Shown here: one piece after another, positions 23,217 through 33,383 of the stretch
Layout: each line of letters begins with the position of its first letter
Numbering within the stretch: the first letter of the stretch is position 1
Source of the DNA: Polytrichum commune
Lineage: Eukaryota; Streptophyta; Polytrichopsida; Polytrichales; Polytrichaceae
Assembly: GCA_950295325.1 (NCBI GenBank)
Contig: OX485807.1
Coordinates: 47,462,440-47,522,439, forward strand
Direction: 5' to 3'
Length of the DNA stretch: 60,000 bases
The notes under the pieces: model-generated
What the model saw: only the letters and a program-made list of their open reading frames with translations
Database searches by the model: none
What the model was told of the DNA's origin: nothing
Position numbers and translations under genes: made by a program

Positions 23217-24112
23217 AGTCCGATTCAATTGAGGAAGGTGGCAAACAACTGCTCTCGCCAAGAGTTACATAGGCAATATTTGAATCAAGGAATGATCATT
23301 TGAATGAGCAACATGAGAGTACTGATGGACTTGCTCTTCCAATCCTCAGACGCACGATATATGACCAAATCATGCCAGAAATAAATAATTTTGTTTCGAG
23401 ATGGAGTTTGTGCACCACACAGTTCAATTATCTAACATCGGTCGATTCATCTGCACAAGACATGTCACCCTAATTCGGACTTTGACTCCTTCGTGTCAAC
23501 TACCTATAGACAACTCTACTAGCCATTTTTCATTGGATTGAACACTGTATTCGTTAATTTGAGACTTTCCCTTGTCTCAAATTAATATATGGACCACAAC
23601 AACGTGAATTCGCCCGAAATTATATTGTCAACAATCTCAAATATATTATTAGTCTAATATCCCAAAATCAATGGTTGGCGATATAAGCACATTGGGTAGA
23701 GCACTTGAAACGAACCTCACGAAAGAAATCATATAGTATAATGGCTATCATTAGCATATGAAGTAAAATATAGATACTACGACCTTGGAAGCGTTGTGCA
23801 AAAAATGCATATTCATTCAACCCAACAATTTAGTCCCAAACAAAATAATAAAATAATGGACACATTTGTTATGAAATATTGTATATATATGGATATTCAT
23901 CCAACCCCAATGGAGTTGGAGCGTTCCTAAGTTCAACCCACACTCTACTTTTATTTTGCGAAGCACATATATGACTAATATGCGCCTACTATAGTTACAT
24001 ATGGAACTATAATTATTATGATAACACAATCCTACCAACTTCTCATTCAATGTGGCATGCTTCTTGTTCGATCTAAGCAAGGTTGTCTTTAGCAAAAGCT
24101 ATGTACTTTTGA
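23217..24112. other. AT-rich spacer
   Basis: No gene or element recognised. A 92-codon minus-strand ORF at 23,817-24,095 has no motif and is probably chance. Confidence 0.5.
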
Positions 24113-24120
24113 GGGATGGA

Positions 24121-24826
24121 CAGGGTTGTCTATCCCAACGTCATGACGGTGTCGTGCCGTCATGACGTGTCGTGTCGTGACGGACCCCTTCGTCACGACA
24201 CAATAGGGTCCACGTAGGGTCAACCTAGGGGGCAGCTAGTAGGGTGGGTAAAATACTTACCTTCTTGCCAAGGTGGCGTCCTATGTGGCAGAAAAGGCCG
24301 ACGTGGACGTGGATATGCCTAGCGCCAGGTAAACCATTTTGCCATTCTGTTATCATTCTGTTAAAATCAAAGTAGTAAAATATGACTAAGGAGTGTGTGG
24401 GGCGGACAGGGGACGAGGGTGGGGCGGACGGGGGTGGGGGGAGCGGGTGCGGACGGGGGGGGGGGGGGGCGAACGGGGGGGGAAAAAAAAAAGGACGGCC
24501 GGGGAGGAAGGGGGGGAGGGCGGACGGGGGGGTGGGAACGGGGGTGGGAAAGGGGGGTAGGGTGGGAACGGGGCGGGAACGAGGCGGACCGGGGGCTAGT
24601 AATTTTTTCCCCACTTTACCTCTACTTTGCTGACATGTCATCACACGTGGACATCGTACATCCTACGTGTCCGAAATGGGGTAATGTAATTACACACAGA
24701 ATTCGGTAAAATTCAAGTCCGTCAGGATAAAGACAGCATCCGGCATAATGTCGTGACGGATACATGTCGTGACGGCACGACATGATGCCAAGATTAGCCT
24801 CCGTCACGACACAATAGACAACCCTG
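24121..24826. mobile_element. hAT-type MITE with G-rich core
   Basis: The terminal inverted repeat CAGGGTTGTCTAT (24,121-24,133) is mirrored by ATAGACAACCCTG (24,814-24,826). A perfect 8-bp target duplication, GGGATGGA, flanks it at 24,113-24,120 and 24,827-24,834. The CAGGG terminus and 8-bp duplication assign it to hAT. Both subterminal zones (about 24,140-24,210 and 24,745-24,815) carry repeated inverted copies of GTCGTGACGG/CCGTCACGAC. No transposase is present, so it is non-autonomous. The ORFs inside (Gly/Arg- or Pro-rich) come from the G-rich core and are not genes. Confidence 0.88.
24404..24600 (+). repeat. G-rich tract, G-quadruplex-like
   Basis: About 195 bases dominated by runs of 3-10 G on the plus strand, built on GCGGACGGGGG- and GGGAACGGGG-like units and including a run of ten G near 24,459. 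It forms the core of the hAT-type MITE. Many G runs in close spacing would allow G-quadruplex folding; this is a sequence-based inference. Confidence 0.75.
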
Positions 24827-25212
24827 GGGATGGACACTAATCCATTATGATTTTTCCGTGGTTTCCATGCTATGAATATGGAATTTGTATCTATTCAAGA
24901 TGGACCGTGCTTAGAATCCACCTTCCACCAAAAATTTGGGTTTGTATCCCAGCCCGTGTAATGCCGAATTACATCTTCATTCCGTGCCATCGGTCGGTAG
25001 TACTCCACCTCAATTTGCCTAAAATGAGGGTTGGAACTTACAAAATTTGGTTTGGACAAAGCTCTTGCCACCCACATTGGCTTTGCATATGTCTCATCTT
25101 CATGACGCAAAATAAGCATATAGCCTTCATGACAATCCACTGCAATGCGGAAAGATGGTGGGGGACGACTACTAGCAGGCCCGACGTAATGGTCGTCCAC
25201 ATCAAATTTCTC

Positions 25213-25875
25213 TCAAATCTCTCCATTTCCCAAAAGACTAGCTTCCGAAGCTTGTACATTGACACGTGTTTGTGGCCAAAATCCATGCCTCAAAGTAAGG
25301 GATGTATCTTGGTGAAGGTTTGCCAAGGCGCCACGAACACGTGTCCAATATTGTATCCAACTCCCGTAATGAAGCCAACACGATCCACCAACATCCGCTA
25401 CCCTCAAATTCTCCCAATATTGTATGAAGTCTGATATGCCTTTAACAATATCCTCTAAATTCTTCATGGGTATTGGTTTGCAAGGCTTAGGCTCCCCATT
25501 TGGCAACATCGTCTTTCTCTCCCCATCAACGCGCCATACAAGGAGACCTTCCGGTGGGCTCCAGTCTTGTGTCGTGCATAATAACTTGTATTGCATGGCG
25601 AGGACACCATCCTCGCGCATGTAGAACCGGAATTGTTGTGCCTTCGTATGCCCAATCAATCGGTGAGCTCCACTTCGAATATACAGTTCTATAAATGCCT
25701 TGAAGTCGGGAACCTCCTCGATCATATAGGGGATGACGGGAACGTTCTCCAAATCCATGTACAACTTCATCAACAATGGGATTGTTAGAAAATCCTCCTC
25801 GCACAACTTCATGCTCCACCGTCCAAAAAATACATCATCGTACGTTCGTCCTACCAACAAAAATGACACAAGCAC
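25213..25875 (-). pseudogene. DDE-type transposase, C-terminal part
   Basis: An open frame of 220 codons. It begins LVSFLLVGRTYDDVFFGRWSMKL, which looks like a catalytic segment (expected G-H-T-H-D-D, here with a His to Arg change and a short deletion), then LLMKLYMDLENVPVIPYMIEEVPDFKAFI, IGHTKAQQFRFYM, and a Trp-rich tail. Its strand, spacing and style match the transposase exons at 27,138-28,790, from which it is separated by an LTR-like insertion and missing sequence. I infer it is the same gene's 3' end. Family not named with certainty. Confidence 0.5.
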
Positions 25876-26077
25876 TTATTTGAAAATGCCTTTCACAACC
25901 AACAACAACCAATATGCAAAAACATATCTACTTTTATTGTCTTTGGCACAATTGTCCAATTGGACATGCAGAGTTGGGGGCAAATTCGTGGCAATCACAT
26001 CTTCACTTGGTGGCTCTGTGAGGCCAAACCACCCACCCTTATGCGTCGTAGTCCAGGTGAGGGCGTGGGGCTCACAT

Positions 26078-27137
26078 TCATGCTAGCCTAGTTAGATTCT
26101 CCCACATCATCAACCTCCATTGCATCTCACATCAATTTTGGCACTCCAATTTATTTCATGGCGAGGATACAAACGTTGAAGAACGCTCTTCTCTAATATC
26201 ACCCCCGTAATACACCCCATCGTAAAACCCACACATCTAATGAATACTTAATGCCACCACCTAGCATGTTGTGGTTTTCCTACTTACTGATTAACTAATT
26301 ACTTAGGCTAACCCCATATGCTACTCCTAACTAACTAGCCTATGTTGTGTCACAAGGTGGATGCCACTACTATCCCACCTTAATTCAACCGTGACAACTA
26401 GTGTGTGCCCGGGACTAACTTCGGACTTGAAACCCAATGCTGGCTTGGCCGAATCCCAGCTTGTCTTCGAACTTGAACTCCGCTGGTTGGCCGAATGCTG
26501 GCTTGGCCGAATCCCAGGCTTGCCTTTGAACTTCAACCAAGCTGGCTTGGCCGAATGCTGGCTTGCCTTCGAACTTGAACTCCGTTGGCTGGCCGAATGT
26601 TGGCTTGCCTTCGAACTTGAACTCCGCTGGTTGGCCGACTCCCAGTTTGTCTTCGAACTAAAACTAAGCTGGCTTGGCCGAATCCCAGGCTTGCCTTCGA
26701 ACTAAAACTAAGCTGGTTGGCCGAATCCCAGGCTTGCCTTTGAACTTCAAAAACTAAGCTCCTCCTCTCTCCTAGTGCGAGAGAGAGAGAGAGAGAGAGC
26801 ACACCTCCAAACTCAAGGTCATAAATCCCTTGTGGAGAGGAACACCCGAGCCTATCCACTAAATCCCCAACCTTAAACCAACATGGGAATGTCCTAATTC
26901 AAACACTTAAACCCAAGGCCCTTCCCCTTGCTTCATCAAACACCACTCACTTAACCAAAACAACCCCTAATGCCACTAAGCCTCTAATTAACCACACTAA
27001 ATAAGCCTAAGGCCTAAAACATAACTCCACGCCAAGCCTCACTCTTTTTAATACTTTTTGTTGTTTCAATAACCACGTTAATTGCAACTTCAAGTAAGTT
27101 TTAAACATAAAACAAATATGAGCAACCATTTTGGGCT
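26078..27137 (-). mobile_element. LTR-like insertion splitting the transposase gene
   Basis: Read on the minus strand it begins TATGAGCCCAAAATGG at 27,137, close to the TGTGAGCCCAAAATTG terminus seen at 56,628. Patches of its body (CACTCTTTTTA.TA, CCTAATTC.AACA.TTAA) match 56,380-56,560 in the same order. It separates coding blocks of the transposase. The left boundary is uncertain; a TGTGAGCCCCAC motif near 26,077 (minus strand) may mark it. No target duplication could be verified. Confidence 0.4.
26433..26760. repeat. Degenerate minisatellite
   Basis: Six or more imperfect copies of a unit of about 45-55 bp built from GGCTTGGCCGAATCCCAG, CTTGCCTTCGAACT and GAACTCCGCTGGTTGGCC. Several ORFs on both strands are periodic reflections of it and are not genes. 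A (GA)n microsatellite follows at 26,778-26,801. Confidence 0.8.
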
Positions 27138-28790
27138 CATAGGCTTTGGCAAAGAGTGTAGACATACATCTTTTCCATCCAAGACCGCTTCATATAGAGG
27201 TGTTGACGCCGAGTTTTCAAATAACAATCTTGAAGAATAGGACGGCGGTTTCTCCAAATCACGTAAAAACTTTGCAAATGATCCTATCGTGTGGTTTGAA
27301 TCCGCCGGATATAAATCGAGAGCATAATGAGCATACTTGACATCACCGTGTCCATGTGCAATCATTCCTGCAATCCCAACCCAACGGTTTAATATTCAAC
27401 TATAACAAAAAAAATGGACATGTTGTACATCCATGGCCCCAAGTACAACCCTAGAAGCACAAAATTATGTTTAGGTAATGCAACGCAATTGTTTTTAAAT
27501 TCACCTGTAACCGATACATGTAGCTTAAAAAAACCGTCTGTGACTTTGATTCAATTTGCAAAACATGGTGAGGTTGTTTTGGCATGGTCCATTTTGTCAT
27601 GGATGATTGTAAGGACCTCCAAGGGCCTGGAGATGGACAAAGCTCTATTTGTGTAGTAATCATTACGGTGTGCCTCTTGCATGTTGACATGTTTGAAATA
27701 GTTCATTTGATGTGCTGCATAGGACTCTGTCCCCATCGTGTGTGCATCTTGAAGGCGTTTCAACTTCTCGCATTTGGAACAACTGGCAAATTTATCACCA
27801 CATCTTTTTGTGATATATTCGCTAAAGTTTGATTTTTTTATTACACTCAATTTTAACAATGAAATTGGGTCCAACCCGGCCTTCTCGCCAATTGCGTTTA
27901 AGTCCAACAATATGTCTTTCCATTTCGTGCCAGTAGGAAGAACCTTCTCCACAACCTTTTCACCGGTTGCAAGTGTGCATGTTTTGTGCGGAATTGCATC
28001 GGCAAGGGGAACAATGATGGTTGCCAAAGTGGTTGTTGCTTGCTTCGTTGCTTCCTTTGGTTTCTTTAAGCCCATGTTCTCATGGTAACGGGACCGGTAG
28101 CCCTCCTTGGCATACGCGGCTTGTCTATAAAATTTTGCTTTCAACACACCGTGAATAGTGTACCATGCCGTACAACACACGTCTATGTTTTCAAGGGTGA
28201 TGACCTTGCGACCTGCTCCGTTCACATGTATCGTCCTATGGACATCAAATTTTTTGGTGGATCTTAGACGGAAATCTCCAAGCCACATTTCTTCACGGAT
28301 GGCCTTCAATTTATCCCTTGGAAACAATTGGAAACAACGATGTACACAACAATCCTTTGTGGCAACTTCTCTTATAGACTCCTCACAGAGCAACCTTTGA
28401 CGTTTACACTCATTTGCAGACGGAGTAGGACGTGCCAATGTATCGTACTTCCGTAGGCCTTTGTGTGGCCGAATGTTTGTTTGGAACTCCTATTGGATTT
28501 GCATGTGTCGTCGCTCATGCTCATGCAAGCTAACCCCCTCAATCGTCACATTCCTCAGGGGCCCCCTATGCAGGGAGAACCTATGAGTTGGATTCACTTC
28601 GGAATGTACGAGTGATTCCAATATAACAACTCCAACGTCCTCGGTGCCAAGGGGGTTTTCATCAATGCAATCTTGTGGATGGGTGTTACGACAAATACCC
28701 TCCGCCACAGCAACTCCAATGTCATTAACAAGTAGCACATCCAAATTCACCCATGAAGCTCGTGAAAACCCCGCACATTCCACAATGGGG
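27138..28790 (-). pseudogene. Intron-containing DDE-type transposase, N-terminal and central part
   Basis: Exon A runs from about 28,790 to 27,505. It has a His-rich leader, then TKDCCVHRCFQLF, RRKVITLENIDVCCTAWYTIHG and a CSKC pair. YYTNRALSISRPLEVL and IHDKMDHAKT follow, the latter a candidate first catalytic Asp segment. A 137-bp intron (GT at 27,504-27,503, AG at 27,369-27,368, minus strand) joins a phase-1 Gly codon. Exon B (27,367 down to about 27,138) reads MIAHGHGDVKYAHYALDLYPADSNHTIGSFAKFL, a candidate second Asp region. In-frame stops at 28,490-28,492 (TAG) and 27,551-27,553 (TGA) are both C-to-T-compatible. The spliced reading restores continuous sense across the intron, which supports the model. 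Superfamily uncertain. Confidence 0.6.
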
Positions 28791-28822
28791 CAAAAAGGTG
28801 CAGATGGCGAAGGACCCCCCAA

Positions 28823-29478
28823 ATGGTGATACAAGGAATGTGGGCGCAAGGTTTGGTGGTGGCTCCCTCCAGCTCCTTTCCACATTTGCCCCCCGGCTTC
28901 CCTGCGCAGAGCATCCCTCAGCATCCAGTGTCGCAAGGGTCCTTCAGCTTCCAGCACATGATGCGGCCGCAAATTCCCTACGCCCCGGTCCAACAAGTGG
29001 ACGATCCCAACATCTGGCGCGTCTTTGGAGCCTCCTCCCCTTTGGGCCCTCCATCATTTCGGCCCCCCATAGTGATGGCACCCCCTCACCAGTTGGACGA
29101 CCCCATAATGTTTGGGTCGACCGACCCAAACCCACCCTCCACTGTAGTGCCCCAAGGCACCTCTCCCAATGCAGGACAGTTTGGGTCGGGCGACCCAAAC
29201 CCCGTTGCAGCTCAGTCCTCCCTTGACCAACATGGGTGTCAAAGAGACACAACCATGTTAGATGTTGAAGGCCTGCAAGGGCCTGGTGATACCTCTGTTC
29301 CTAACCAAGTCGATGAACCCATGCATGATGCACATGCGGAGATTGGTTTAGGACAAGGGCCTAATGTTGAACCTTTGTAGGAGAAGGTTCATGACGTGGT
29401 CGGAGAAGGCGACGGCGAGAGAGGTGGGGCGGCGGGGACGGTGGAGGCTTCCACAACGTCGAGACATGACCAAGGCGA
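28823..29478 (+). pseudogene. Proline-rich ORF, possible exon
   Basis: Divergently oriented to the transposase. The frame runs 28,823-29,380 (185 codons), then past one TAG (CAG to TAG would restore it) to an apparent splice donor GAG/GTAATA at 29,478-29,480. The product is rich in Pro, Gln, Ser, Gly and Asp, with repeated phrases: QVDDPN, QLDDPIMFGSTDPNP, FGSGDPNP. No domain is recognised. It could be a regulatory or accessory ORF of the same transposon or a host-gene relic. The overlapping minus-strand frames here also lack motifs. Confidence 0.35.
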
Positions 29479-29521
29479 GGTAATACACTGAGCCCTCCCA
29501 GTTTGGGTCGACCGACCCAAA
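29111..29521. repeat. Three copies of a TTTGGGTCG-NN-CGACCCAAA palindrome
   Basis: Near-perfect 20-bp inverted repeats at 29,111-29,130 (spacer AC), 29,180-29,199 (spacer GG) and 29,502-29,521 (spacer AC). Two fall inside the proline-rich frame (encoding FGSTDPN and FGSGDPN); one lies beyond the candidate splice donor. Confidence 0.85.
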
Positions 29522-29593
29522 CTTCCTGGGTCATTGTCTTGTTGGCGTGGTTGTGTCCCCCTAACTAGGAGGAACTCCACACCCCCCCCCCCA

Positions 29594-30062
29594 CAAAATG
29601 CTCAACACTTGCCCCCCACGTGCCCCCGCAATCCCTTTCGTCTCCCTGCACTCGATTACGCTCGATGTTGGCGGCGCGCAAGCAATTTTGTAGATGTAAA
29701 ATTAGGATAGTGTGAATGCTCTCGTTCACCCCGGTTTCCCCCCAGCAAATTGTACATAGAGAATTGTAAAAATAAAATTCTTATTTTTGGTGCCTATATG
29801 TTTGCATTTGTGTTCAAATGTATCTTGTGTGTTGTTCTCCTTGTATGTTTTTGTTGCCACCAATGGTCCAATTGTTCTTGTGTTTGCACAAAAATTTCGT
29901 TGTGCTTGAAATGGACATAGCATAATATAGTCCTTGCTGCCTTCTTTTGCTCGTCGCTGTAAGGATCGGAGCATAACGTCACGGCTCCCCACCGGTCCTC
30001 TCCGAGGAGCGTGGAGGAAAGCGTGGTGGTCCCCCTGATTGTACCCGCGCCACCTTCGCCGC
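29594..30062. other. Spacer, nothing recognised
   Basis: Begins after a C-rich run at 29,580-29,592. The minus-strand ORF 29,726-30,088 has some sensible composition (LCPFQAQRNFCANTRTIGPLVATKTYKENN) but no family signal. Confidence 0.4.
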
Positions 30063-30505
30063 TGTGAGCCCAAAAAGGATGCCCACATATGCCTTTAGTC
30101 TTAGTAAATCAGTAGGACCTAGACTGTGACGGTTGTTCAACCAACCAAAAAGATAACCAAAGTAGAATGTTAGTGTTTGGTATTGCATTTGATTTAAAGA
30201 CGTGAGCATGAGTTAGTACGAAGTTGGCATTGAAGAGTGGAATCGGGGGGTTAATTAAGGAAGGAGAAATCATAGAGTTAAGAAGGGTTGAAATTTGAGT
30301 TGTGTTTAGATAATACTACGGCTTAGGCCAGGTTTTATTATCTGATTTAGGCTCAATTGTAACCGATTTAGAGGAAAAGGGGGGTCAGCCTCCAGATAGG
30401 ATGGCCACTGGATTTTCGGGGACGCCAGTCGAGGGGTCCAGCAAGTCCTGAGGAATGCTCTCCCAGTCGAGTGTGGAAGCCGAGGTGGCTGGAGGAGAGA
30501 GTGAA
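30063..30505 (-). repeat. LTR fragment, partner of 56,704-57,145
   Basis: Starts TGTGAGCCCAAAAAGG on the plus strand and matches 56,704-57,145 almost base for base (small indels and substitutions) over about 440 bp. It ends abruptly where unrelated gypsy sequence begins. The partner copy is followed on its minus strand by a primer-binding-site-like sequence, so both copies are probably LTR 3' ends in minus orientation. Confidence 0.7.
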
Positions 30506-30665
30506 GGAAAAATAGAAAACATAATGGTTGTGGTTCAATTGGAGCAACTCCAAGGAACTTATGGGGAGGCTAGGAAAGATGGGCCTCCCCCAAACCACAT
30601 TGGTGGGATGTTGGTGAGATACAGAGAAGAGAAGAAACTTCGATCCCTGGGGGGACCGACGTGAA
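30506..30665 (+). pseudogene. Gypsy gag-pol linker fragment
   Basis: The plus-strand reading NIMVVVQLEQLQGTYGEARK, then DGPPPNHIGGMLVRYREEK, matches in nucleotide sequence the minus-strand gag-pol junction of the gypsy copy at about 50,520-50,645 (shared GGAACT.ATGGGGAGGCTAGGAAAGATGGGCC-type blocks). It is an isolated piece between the LTR fragment and the LINE. Confidence 0.6.
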
Positions 30666-30882
30666 TGAAGTGTCTGTTCGTTCCACCCCTAACCCTATGT
30701 CCACGGGACATAGGAGTAGAAGTGAGGAACTACTTCCCCCTTTTGAGAGTAGACACTATAGTCACAAGTAACCAGTAACAAATAAGAGCCAGTAACCAAT
30801 ATTGGTTAATGGCACAAAGGGAGACTGTACCCAAGGGATGGTTTAATATAGGGTTTGTTTTGTTTAGTTTGATCTAGGGAGT
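30666..30882. other. LINE 3' flank with hairpin
   Basis: No coding. A perfect hairpin, CCTATGTCC-ACG-GGACATAGG, sits at 30,694-30,714. Direct CAGTAACAAATA/CAGTAACCAATA repeats lie near 30,772-30,800. No poly(A) or microsatellite tail was clear, so the exact LINE 3' end is uncertain; it lies between 30,690 and 30,880. Confidence 0.4.
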
Positions 30883-32505
30883 TTAGGGGGGGTCTTGTAT
30901 TTGAGGTAGAGGTTGGTGATTTTCAAGTCTTCTTTTGTGGAGCAAGATGGACATGGCGTATTGTATCGCAATGGTATTAATGTTTTTGAAGGTATTTGGG
31001 ATGGATGGCATAGGTATTTTAAATTTGTCTTCCAGTAGTTTCATTGATGGGATGTGTGTTGCAGCTCTGGCGCCTGCTGTAATAACAATAAGCGGGTCGG
31101 TTTTCCAACCTAGGGCAGCAATGTTTTCTATCAGTGGTTGGTATTTGTTAGTTTTGGCTTCTAGAGTTGCTAGTGAAAATCTATCATTACAGTATGTGAA
31201 TTCAATGAATTGTATGGTAACTGTTTGGTCTACATTTGTGGGGGGTGTATTTTGATATGGTAGTCCTTTAACGCAAAGAATGTCGGGTTTAAAACGGGAG
31301 TTGCAGTGGCATCTTTGGGTTCCACATGTGCAGGGTAAAAACCAGTTAGGGACGGTGTTTTCTTGGGGGTTGTCATTAAAGGTGCCAGCGTTCATAAGGG
31401 TGTAGCATTGGGATTTTTCAGATGAGATTAGTAATTTCCTTATTTCCCATACTGCTTTGTTATGTCTTTTTACGTGTAGAGAGTGAATATGTTGTTGCCT
31501 ACATGTGAGTAGTACATGTAGCCATGTGTCAGGTTTGTATGAGTTACACATGGGACATGTGATGGTGGGGAATCTTTGTCTACCAAAGAAGAGTTGTTTT
31601 CTAGCTTGGCCCATGTAAGTTCCTGTACGAAATTTGATAAGACATGACTTCTGTTTGTCCGTAATAGTAGGGTTATTCCATAATTCATTAGAAAGTTCCT
31701 TGTCAATGTGTTCATTGCCTATCCATTTCCAAATATTAGGGGCTTGTGTGGCCATGTTTTCTAAGTTGTTTGTTCTGTCATATTTTTTTATTTGTTTTTC
31801 TAGGAATCTGACTGGGCCCTTGTCTGGCGTGTCTATCATGGAGGGCCATTTGTCTTTTTGATAGTAGTAAGGTGTGGCATGAGTGTGTTCGTGTGGGTGT
31901 ATGGCATTTCTATGGGTAAGGTCCAGTCCTTCTTTTGCTAATTTATCTGCTTGTTCGTTGCCGTCTATGTTGACATGTGTTCTAACTTTGTATAATGTGG
32001 TTGGTTGAGAGCGTTTGTGGAGTAATTTTACCATGGAGGCAAGTGTGACTTGGTCTGGGTGACTATTGTGTAGTGTGGGGTGTTTGATTTGTGTGTTTAG
32101 TAGGTATAGGACATTGAGGCTATCGGTGAATATATATGCGGGCTCATTTGGATATTGGTCGTTGATAATTCGCAATGTTTTATGTATAGCCATCATTTCT
32201 ACTCTGAGGATATTCTGGTGTCCATATAGCCTTTCGGCTATACTTAATCCTTTAGGGCTATAGATACCATATCCTGCCGTTTCTTTCCTCCATACTCCGG
32301 TAGAGATTAGTTTGGGTTCTTTGAATGAGCCATCGGTGTAATAACTAAATTGTGGATGGTATTTCAATGGTAAGTTAGTTTGGTAGTCCGGTAGTTGAGG
32401 CATAGGTGATACATTGAGTATGGGGGTATCGGGGTAAGTTAATTTGGACCACTTTTTGTTAGGGTTGACAGGAGTATTCGGGGGGGGGGGGGGTGTGCAT
32501 GGCAA
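30883..32505 (-). CDS. LINE ORF2 C-terminus: RNase H, zinc knuckle, restriction-like endonuclease
   Basis: 540 codons, intact. RNase H: YTDGSF (D58), RVEMMAIH (E103), FTDSLNVL (D128), THVNIDGNEQAD (D187), so all four acidic residues are present; it removes RNA from the cDNA hybrid. Then CPMC-x9-H-x4-C (residues 317-335) and KRHNKAVWEI, as in the C-termini of R2-type elements. The restriction-like endonuclease follows: KPDIL (D408), IEFTY (E435), and KTNKY (K451-Y455), the PD-(D/E)xT...KxxKY pattern of R2-class enzymes. It would nick target DNA for target-primed reverse transcription. The apparent N-terminus is artificial: the frame continues from the ORF at 32,459-33,262 across a 14-base G/C homopolymer (32,480-32,493). 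Confidence 0.85.
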   Translation of the reverse strand: MPCTPPPPPNTPVNPNKKWSKLTYPDTPILNVSPMPQLPDYQTNLPLKYHPQFSYYTDGSFKEPKLISTGVWRKETAGYGIYSPKGLSIAERLYGHQNILRVEMMAIHKTLRIINDQYPNEPAYIFTDSLNVLYLLNTQIKHPTLHNSHPDQVTLASMVKLLHKRSQPTTLYKVRTHVNIDGNEQADKLAKEGLDLTHRNAIHPHEHTHATPYYYQKDKWPSMIDTPDKGPVRFLEKQIKKYDRTNNLENMATQAPNIWKWIGNEHIDKELSNELWNNPTITDKQKSCLIKFRTGTYMGQARKQLFFGRQRFPTITCPMCNSYKPDTWLHVLLTCRQQHIHSLHVKRHNKAVWEIRKLLISSEKSQCYTLMNAGTFNDNPQENTVPNWFLPCTCGTQRCHCNSRFKPDILCVKGLPYQNTPPTNVDQTVTIQFIEFTYCNDRFSLATLEAKTNKYQPLIENIAALGWKTDPLIVITAGARAATHIPSMKLLEDKFKIPMPSIPNTFKNINTIAIQYAMSILLHKRRLENHQPLPQIQDPP

Positions 32506-33262
32506 TCTGTGTGTATAGTTGTGTTATTGAGAGGTTATTTGCAATATGGGTGAGTTGATTTAGCTGTTCATAGGTGCCTATGTGGTTATTTTGGTGGTGT
32601 ATGCAGAGTATTTGTAGTGTGAAGAATTTTTTCCTAGGTATATTAAGTTCAGGTGGTATAGTAGGTTCTTCGTATGTGATTGTATCTGCCGCAAAGTGAG
32701 CAATAATATGTGTATCTGGGAATGGGCATGAGTATGGGTTGAAGTTTTGGTACCAATTTGTGTTAGGTGAGATGATTATTGTCATGTTGCTTGGGTCATC
32801 TTTGGCGGCAAGACGGGCCCAATGTGTAGCATGTAGTAGGTCTGTAGCGTTGTTGGGGTGGGCAAAGCCTTTTCCATTCCATTTGTGGTCGAAGGCTTTC
32901 CCTAATGATCCAAATATTTTATCTCGTGCGAATGGAGAGTAAAATCTATTAAGTTGTGTAGGGCATGTGACTGGGGATGAGAAGTATGAATGGCTAATAT
33001 TGAATGATGTGATGAGAAAATTTAATATTGGAGTTGGTAATGTGTATTGGGCTAGTTTTAGAGGGTCATTTTTTGGGATCCGGTACTTGTACCTTTGGTA
33101 TAGCCATACTATTTCAGTTTCGAATGGTTGTGTAGGTGGCTCTAACCCATGTGGGGTATTTTGTGCGAGTTGGTATATATTGTTTCCAGAGCCAATGTAG
33201 TATAGTTTTGGGAATGGTAATGAGGTGTCGTCCCTTGTCTTCATATATGTGGGCAACATCAA
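32459..33262 (-). CDS. LINE ORF2 central domain of unknown function
   Basis: 267 codons, open. Pattern: FSSPVTCP, FYSPFARDKIFGSLGKAFDHKWNG, KGFAHP, HWARLAAKDDP, TIIISPNTNWYQ, PFPDTHIIAHF. The sequence of aromatic and small motifs loosely resembles phage-type N6-adenine methyltransferases (a W.G..vNPPY..W..KA...LLP...W layout), a domain known in DIRS retroelements. The NPPY catalytic motif is not present in that form (AHPNN instead), so this is a suggestion only. It sits between RT and RNase H. A frame upstream (33,338-33,114) overlaps it and probably supplies its N-terminal part after a frameshift. Confidence 0.45.
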   Translation of the reverse strand: MMLPTYMKTRDDTSLPFPKLYYIGSGNNIYQLAQNTPHGLEPPTQPFETEIVWLYQRYKYRIPKNDPLKLAQYTLPTPILNFLITSFNISHSYFSSPVTCPTQLNRFYSPFARDKIFGSLGKAFDHKWNGKGFAHPNNATDLLHATHWARLAAKDDPSNMTIIISPNTNWYQNFNPYSCPFPDTHIIAHFAADTITYEEPTIPPELNIPRKKFFTLQILCIHHQNNHIGTYEQLNQLTHIANNLSITQLYTQIAMHTPPPPEYSCQP

Positions 33263-33383
33263 AATGCGTTTGGATAGTATTTGTGGAGGTTTCTATGTCA
33301 CTTTCGGGGTTACACTCATGAATAGAGATATGTGCCATTGGGATAATTGTTGCGGGGGTGACATATCTCGTGTCTCGTTGTTG

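Noticed and set aside
24225-24709. Pro-rich and Gly/Arg-rich ORFs of 83-139 codons on both strands
   Set aside because: They are translations of the G-rich core of the hAT-type MITE; composition explains them entirely.
26361-26859. Periodic ORFs of about 110 codons on both strands
   Set aside because: Reflections of the 45-55 bp minisatellite.
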